From: an uncultured Eubacteriales bacterium
GTDB taxonomy: Bacteria; Bacillota; Clostridia; Oscillospirales; Ruminococcaceae
Direction of reading: 5' to 3'
Length of the DNA: 7,941 nucleotides
Assembly: GCA_902493155.1 (NCBI GenBank)
Contig: CABUOE010000104.1
Location: 1 to 7,941 of the forward strand
Shown here: one piece after another, positions 6,169-7,941 of the stretch
Numbering within the stretch: position 1 is the first letter of the stretch
Layout of the letters: the number at the start of each line of letters is the position of its first letter
Notes under the pieces: generated by a model
Seen by the model: only the letters and a program-made list of their open reading frames with translations
What the model was told of the DNA's origin: nothing
Databases searched by the model: none
Program-made: the position numbers and the translations under genes

Positions 6169-7401
6169 TTATTGCGGTTTGGCCGGTTCTTTTTCCTTTT
6201 CCCGCTGAGGCATCTTAAACTCCGTTCCTGTCAGCCCGTCCTGAGCCAGCACTTTTTCCAACGTTGAAATATCGGTGGTAATATCGAGAATATCCTCTTC
6301 GTAGAGGCTGTTCAGCAGATTGGCAAAGGCAAGATTAATGGTGTCCAGAATGTGGAGAATTTCGCTCTGAGCGTATTGGATTTCCTGGCTCTGCTCGGTT
6401 TTTTCCCCAAACTCCCGGTAAGCGTTGACCAGTTTCAAAGTAGTCGGCAGATAGTAGCTCATAAAATTCTGGATATCGGAAAGCTTTTCCGGATGCTGCT
6501 CCACATACCAGAACACTTTTGCCGTCACACTCTCCAATTTGTCTAACTTTTCAGATATCTCCTGTCCGGGGATGGCATCGTTGGCGGCTCGGATCTGACT
6601 AATGTACTCTCGTCCCACCGCTATCATCGCCGCCTGTTCGGACTGGTCGCCGCCGTCATTGGAGGAGTTCTCCTGTTTTTGATCCATTCGCTTTTGAAGG
6701 TTTAAGTATTGCTGATAGGTATCTCGATCCAGCATGATACAGGTCTCTTCTTCATCCAAAAAGGCCTGCTCAAACATGCCATTTTGAATCATCTTCTTCA
6801 GATCCTTTACCACAAAATCCTTCTGCCGGCCGCTGAATGCCGCCAGATGCTCAATAGATGCGAAGGAGCTGCCTTTCAAAAAGGTCCGATACCGAAGGAA
6901 GCGCCGAACCCGGGCCAGCAGGGAATTTCCCTTGCAAATCATGAATAGGAAAGCGGCTATAATCGGTACGAGGATCAACGTACTGGTCAAAAGCGTTCCG
7001 GTATTGGATTCCGTCAGCCCCACCGACAGCAGTGTCAGCAGAACAATGGCGCTGGGAACCAGGCCGATCCATCCGAATACCGTAAACAGAATACCTGCTG
7101 TCCGCCCGGGAATAGATTTCTTCTGCGGGTAAATAGCTGGCTTCTGCCAACCGTTTGTCGATGTGCCTTGGCTGTTCCATTGCTGATTTGATCGCGGCGG
7201 CTCTTTGGGCTGCGTCCTGGCACCGGGATTGATTTCGACCTTAAAGCCTTTTGCGGCGTTTTTCACTTCGTCCTTAAACTGCCTCGCCGCTTCGTCCACT
7301 CCATTTTTCACGTTGGTAAATCCGCCTACAGGCGCGTTTTTTAAATCCTGGATAAATTGGTTGATTGCTCTCCCAATGTCGTAATAATCTTTTTGACTCA
7401 T
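6169..7401 (-). CDS. XpaC-family membrane-associated protein (5-bromo-4-chloroindolyl phosphate hydrolysis family)
   Basis: The 410-residue protein has a charged, amphipathic N-terminal part (about 1-55) and a Pro/Gln/Asn-rich linker (60-98). Two membrane segments follow (about 102-129 and 136-157), then a basic stretch (ARVRRFLRYRTFL). A small winged-helix-like block (ASIEHLAAFSGRQKDFVVKD, about 181-200, through residue 230) precedes a helical C-terminal domain (about 255-370) with the XpaC-type segment YVEQHPEKLSDI...YYLPTTLKLVNAY. The tail is rich in Lys/Glu/Pro. The start is ATG 7401, preceded by GGGAGGA with ideal spacing; an in-frame ATG at 7443 has no well-placed ribosome site. The family name comes from a Bacillus phenotype and the biochemical role is unknown. 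It is often found beside TelA (toxic-anion-resistance family), but no TelA gene lies downstream here. It reads toward two terminators, and the hairpin array lies upstream. Confidence 0.87.
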   Translation of the reverse strand: MSQKDYYDIGRAINQFIQDLKNAPVGGFTNVKNGVDEAARQFKDEVKNAAKGFKVEINPGARTQPKEPPRSNQQWNSQGTSTNGWQKPAIYPQKKSIPGRTAGILFTVFGWIGLVPSAIVLLTLLSVGLTESNTGTLLTSTLILVPIIAAFLFMICKGNSLLARVRRFLRYRTFLKGSSFASIEHLAAFSGRQKDFVVKDLKKMIQNGMFEQAFLDEEETCIMLDRDTYQQYLNLQKRMDQKQENSSNDGGDQSEQAAMIAVGREYISQIRAANDAIPGQEISEKLDKLESVTAKVFWYVEQHPEKLSDIQNFMSYYLPTTLKLVNAYREFGEKTEQSQEIQYAQSEILHILDTINLAFANLLNSLYEEDILDITTDISTLEKVLAQDGLTGTEFKMPQREKEKEPAKPQ

Positions 7402-7464
7402 TTTATCCTCCCGCCGCTTTGTATTCTTCTGTCCTTCCGTCATGATGGGAAGCAGTCCTTGCTA

Positions 7465-7470
7465 AATATA
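7465..7470 (-). promoter_or_regulatory. Possible -10 box for the XpaC gene
   Basis: TATATT on the minus strand lies about 64 bases before the XpaC start and is the best -10 candidate in the short segment 7402-7476. No acceptable -35 box is seen 16-18 bases upstream, so the TGGTATAAT elements in the adjacent array are competing candidates. Confidence 0.25.
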
Positions 7471-7511
7471 CACGCTCAAAACGGAGGAAAACAGCCAAAT
7501 CCGTTTTGCCG

Positions 7512-7598
7512 TGGTGATTCATCCACAATTTAGTTGCCGCAGTTCTACGGCCAAAGGTTTTGATAAAAAACCTTTGTAGTTGCGTTTATTATACCATA
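7512..7598. repeat. Array half-unit I (degenerate)
   Basis: It opens with the G node TGGTGATTCAT (7512-7522) and closes with the C node ATTATACCATA (7588-7598). It holds one strong hairpin, CAAAGGTTTT / AAAACCTTTG (7552-7561 with 7567-7576, loop GATAA), and a weak one, GCCG / CGGC (7536-7539 with 7548-7551). A third hairpin is missing, so this end of the array looks decayed. Confidence 0.65.
7588..7596 (-). promoter_or_regulatory. Extended -10 element in the first C node
   Basis: The minus strand reads TGGTATAAT, an exact extended -10 (TG-n-TATAAT), pointing toward the XpaC gene about 190 bases away. No -35 consensus is seen at the right spacing. The following bases (AAACG) match those after the ligase-operon -10 box. 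Confidence 0.4.
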
Positions 7599-7675
7599 TC
7601 TGCAAGCCCTATTGGGCTTGCAATGCCGCTCCCAGCGGCATAAAACGGCTTCAGCCGTTTTGCTATGGTGATAAT
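7588..7675. repeat. Array half-unit II: three abutting hairpins
   Basis: Hairpins are TGCAAGCCC / GGGCTTGCA (7601-7622, loop TATT), ATGCCGCT / AGCGGCAT (7623-7641, loop CCC) and AAAACGGC / GCCGTTTT (7642-7661, loop TTCA). They abut with no base between them. The flanking nodes ATTATACCATA (7588-7598) and TATGGTGATAAT (7664-7675) can pair with one G bulged, closing a four-way junction. Confidence 0.8.
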
Positions 7676-7760
7676 CATCCACAAAAAGTTTTGTAATACA
7701 AAACTTTGCGCCTTCGGCGCATGGCACACGTTGTGTGCCATTTGTGGATATTATACCATA
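7664..7760. repeat. Array half-unit III: 19-bp outer stem enclosing three abutting hairpins
   Basis: Hairpins are AAAGTTTTGT / ACAAAACTTT (7685-7707, loop AAT), GCGCC / GGCGC (7708-7720, loop TTC) and ATGGCACAC / GTGTGCCAT (7721-7741, loop GTT). The outer stem pairs 7664-7684 with 7742-7760. It comprises TATGGT/ACCATA, ATAAT/ATTAT and ATCCACAA/TTGTGGAT, with only G7670 and C7676 bulged. The junction has at most one contested base (T7741). Confidence 0.85.
7750..7758 (-). promoter_or_regulatory. Extended -10 element in the second C node
   Basis: The minus strand again reads TGGTATAAT exactly, about 162 bases upstream of the first copy. A transcript would run through half-units III, II and I. 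No -35 box is recognisable, so promoter activity is a guess. Confidence 0.35.
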
Positions 7761-7837
7761 AATTCAGTGGACGCAGTCCACGGCAGCGGCGAAAGCCGCG
7801 AAAAAGGCTAAGCCTTTTTCGAATCTGATGGTACAAT
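7750..7837. repeat. Array half-unit IV: three hairpins
   Basis: Hairpins are GTGGAC / GTCCAC (7767-7781, loop GCA), GCGGC / GCCGC (7786-7799, GAAA tetraloop) and GAAAAAGGC / GCCTTTTTC (7800-7820, loop TAA). The outer stem pairs ATTC (7762-7765) with GAAT (7821-7824) and ACCAT (7755-7759) with ATGGT (7828-7832), plus part of ATTAT with ACAAT. Confidence 0.78.
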
Positions 7838-7926
7838 GTTCTCACTCTTCCGCGAAAGCGGAATAAAAGCGCCTTCTAGGCGCTTTGCAAACAGCCTTGC
7901 TGTTTGCTTGTGAGGTTATTATACCA
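7829..7926. repeat. Array half-unit V: three hairpins
   Basis: Hairpins are TTCCGC / GCGGAA (7848-7863, GAAA tetraloop), AAAGCGCCT / AGGCGCTTT (7866-7886, loop TCT) and GCAAACAGC / GCTGTTTGC (7887-7907, loop CTT). The outer arms 7829-7845 and 7910-7926 pair at 15 of 17 positions counting two G-U pairs, including a clean CTCAC/GTGAG next to the junction. Confidence 0.78.
7918..7926 (-). promoter_or_regulatory. Extended -10 element in the third C node
   Basis: A third exact TGGTATAAT on the minus strand, 168 bases beyond the second. The -35 region is mostly outside the window and cannot be checked. Confidence 0.33.
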
Positions 7927-7941
7927 CATCCGCAAATTCCG

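Larger units (their letters stand above)
7501..7685 (+). repeat. Imperfect direct repeat within the array
   Basis: The segment 7501-7528 (beginning CCGTTTTGCCGTGGTGAT) recurs at 7656-7685 (beginning CCGTTTTGCTATGGTGAT) with a few substitutions and small gaps. Each copy joins the right arm of a hairpin to a G node and ends in CATCCACAA. This shows that the array grew by duplication of units of about 155-160 bases, and that half-unit I is an eroded copy. Confidence 0.7.
7477..7941. repeat. Tandem array of packed hairpins with alternating nodes (continues past the right edge)
   Basis: This gene-free stretch is almost entirely inverted repeats. Nodes alternate between a G form (TGGTGATTCAT 7512-7522; TATGGTGATAAT 7664-7675; ATGGTACAAT 7828-7837) and a C form (ATTATACCATA 7588-7598 and 7750-7760; ATTATACCA 7918-7926). 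Nodes of the same form are about 154-168 bases apart. Each of the four half-units from 7588 to 7926 holds three perfect hairpins of 5-10 bp with short loops. G and C nodes are complementary, so each node can pair with either neighbour. A degenerate hairpin, CAAAACGG / CCGTTTTG (7477-7484 with 7501-7508), marks the left end. Few bases are unpaired overall. I do not recognise a named family; it resembles BIME or MITE elements or a structured RNA in general design only. Confidence 0.85.

Noticed and set aside
7402..7443. Upstream ATG (7443) extending the XpaC protein by 14 residues
   Set aside because: No well-spaced ribosome site precedes it, whereas GGGAGGA sits ideally before ATG 7401, and the extra residues are low-complexity and charged.
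7545..7727. 60-codon minus-strand reading frame inside the hairpin array
   Set aside because: It is made entirely of inverted repeats and node sequence, has no ribosome site, and overlaps half-units I to III. It is a by-product of the repeats.
7664..7760. tRNA-like cloverleaf
   Set aside because: The four-arm shape is suggestive, but there is no T-loop GTTCRA motif, no D-loop GG, arm sizes are wrong and no discriminator/CCA position fits.
7552..7907. Series of intrinsic terminators
   Set aside because: Most hairpins are followed directly by another hairpin rather than by a T run, so ordinary termination does not explain the series, although individual ones could pause polymerase.
7588..7926. 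CRISPR array
   Set aside because: There is no constant direct repeat alternating with unique spacers of fixed length; the repeated parts are short nodes and the intervening parts are perfect hairpins.

Overview
The window looks like chromosomal DNA of a Gram-positive anaerobe of the class Clostridia, probably Oscillospiraceae/Ruminococcaceae-like. This is inferred from clear GGAGG/AAAGGA ribosome sites, sigma-A promoters, a TTG start, an XpaC-family protein of clostridial type, an M42 aminopeptidase and a surface lipoprotein foldase. No ribosomal or taxonomic marker is present, so the assignment stays tentative.

Layout. 1-293 (minus): first 97 codons of an M42 metallo-aminopeptidase, running off the left edge, with a near-consensus promoter at 354-382. 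393-674 (minus): a small DUF1294 membrane protein read from a TTG start. Its promoter interlocks with that of a divergent plus-strand operon. 814-4693 (plus): a three-gene operon with an ATP-grasp ligase of the D-aspartate ligase type, an Asp/Glu-family racemase (4-base overlap with the ligase gene) and a glutamine-dependent asparagine synthetase, closed by a hairpin terminator. 4910-6022 (plus): an exported trigger-factor-like FKBP prolyl isomerase lipoprotein, with an operator-like inverted repeat upstream and two strong hairpin terminators downstream. 6169-7401 (minus): an XpaC-family protein with two membrane segments. 7477-7941: no gene, but an unusual array of tightly packed hairpins that continues past the right edge.

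How the genes work together. The racemase can supply D-Asp, the ligase can couple it to a peptidoglycan precursor, and the asparagine synthetase can amidate it to D-Asn, as the separate AslA, RacD and AsnH functions do in lactic acid bacteria. The operon therefore reads as a self-contained cassette for a D-Asp/D-Asn cell-wall cross-bridge. The lipoprotein foldase also acts at the cell surface, and XpaC is membrane-associated, so most of the window has an envelope theme.

The most unusual element is the array at 7477-7941. It has short alternating nodes (ATTATACCA on one side, TGGTnnnAT-like on the other). The four half-units from 7588 to 7926 each hold exactly three perfect hairpins of differing sequence, mostly abutting without spacer. 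The nodes can pair with either neighbour, giving four-way junctions. Read on the minus strand, three nodes are exact extended -10 promoter elements (TGGTATAAT) pointing at the XpaC gene. I do not recognise this as a named element.
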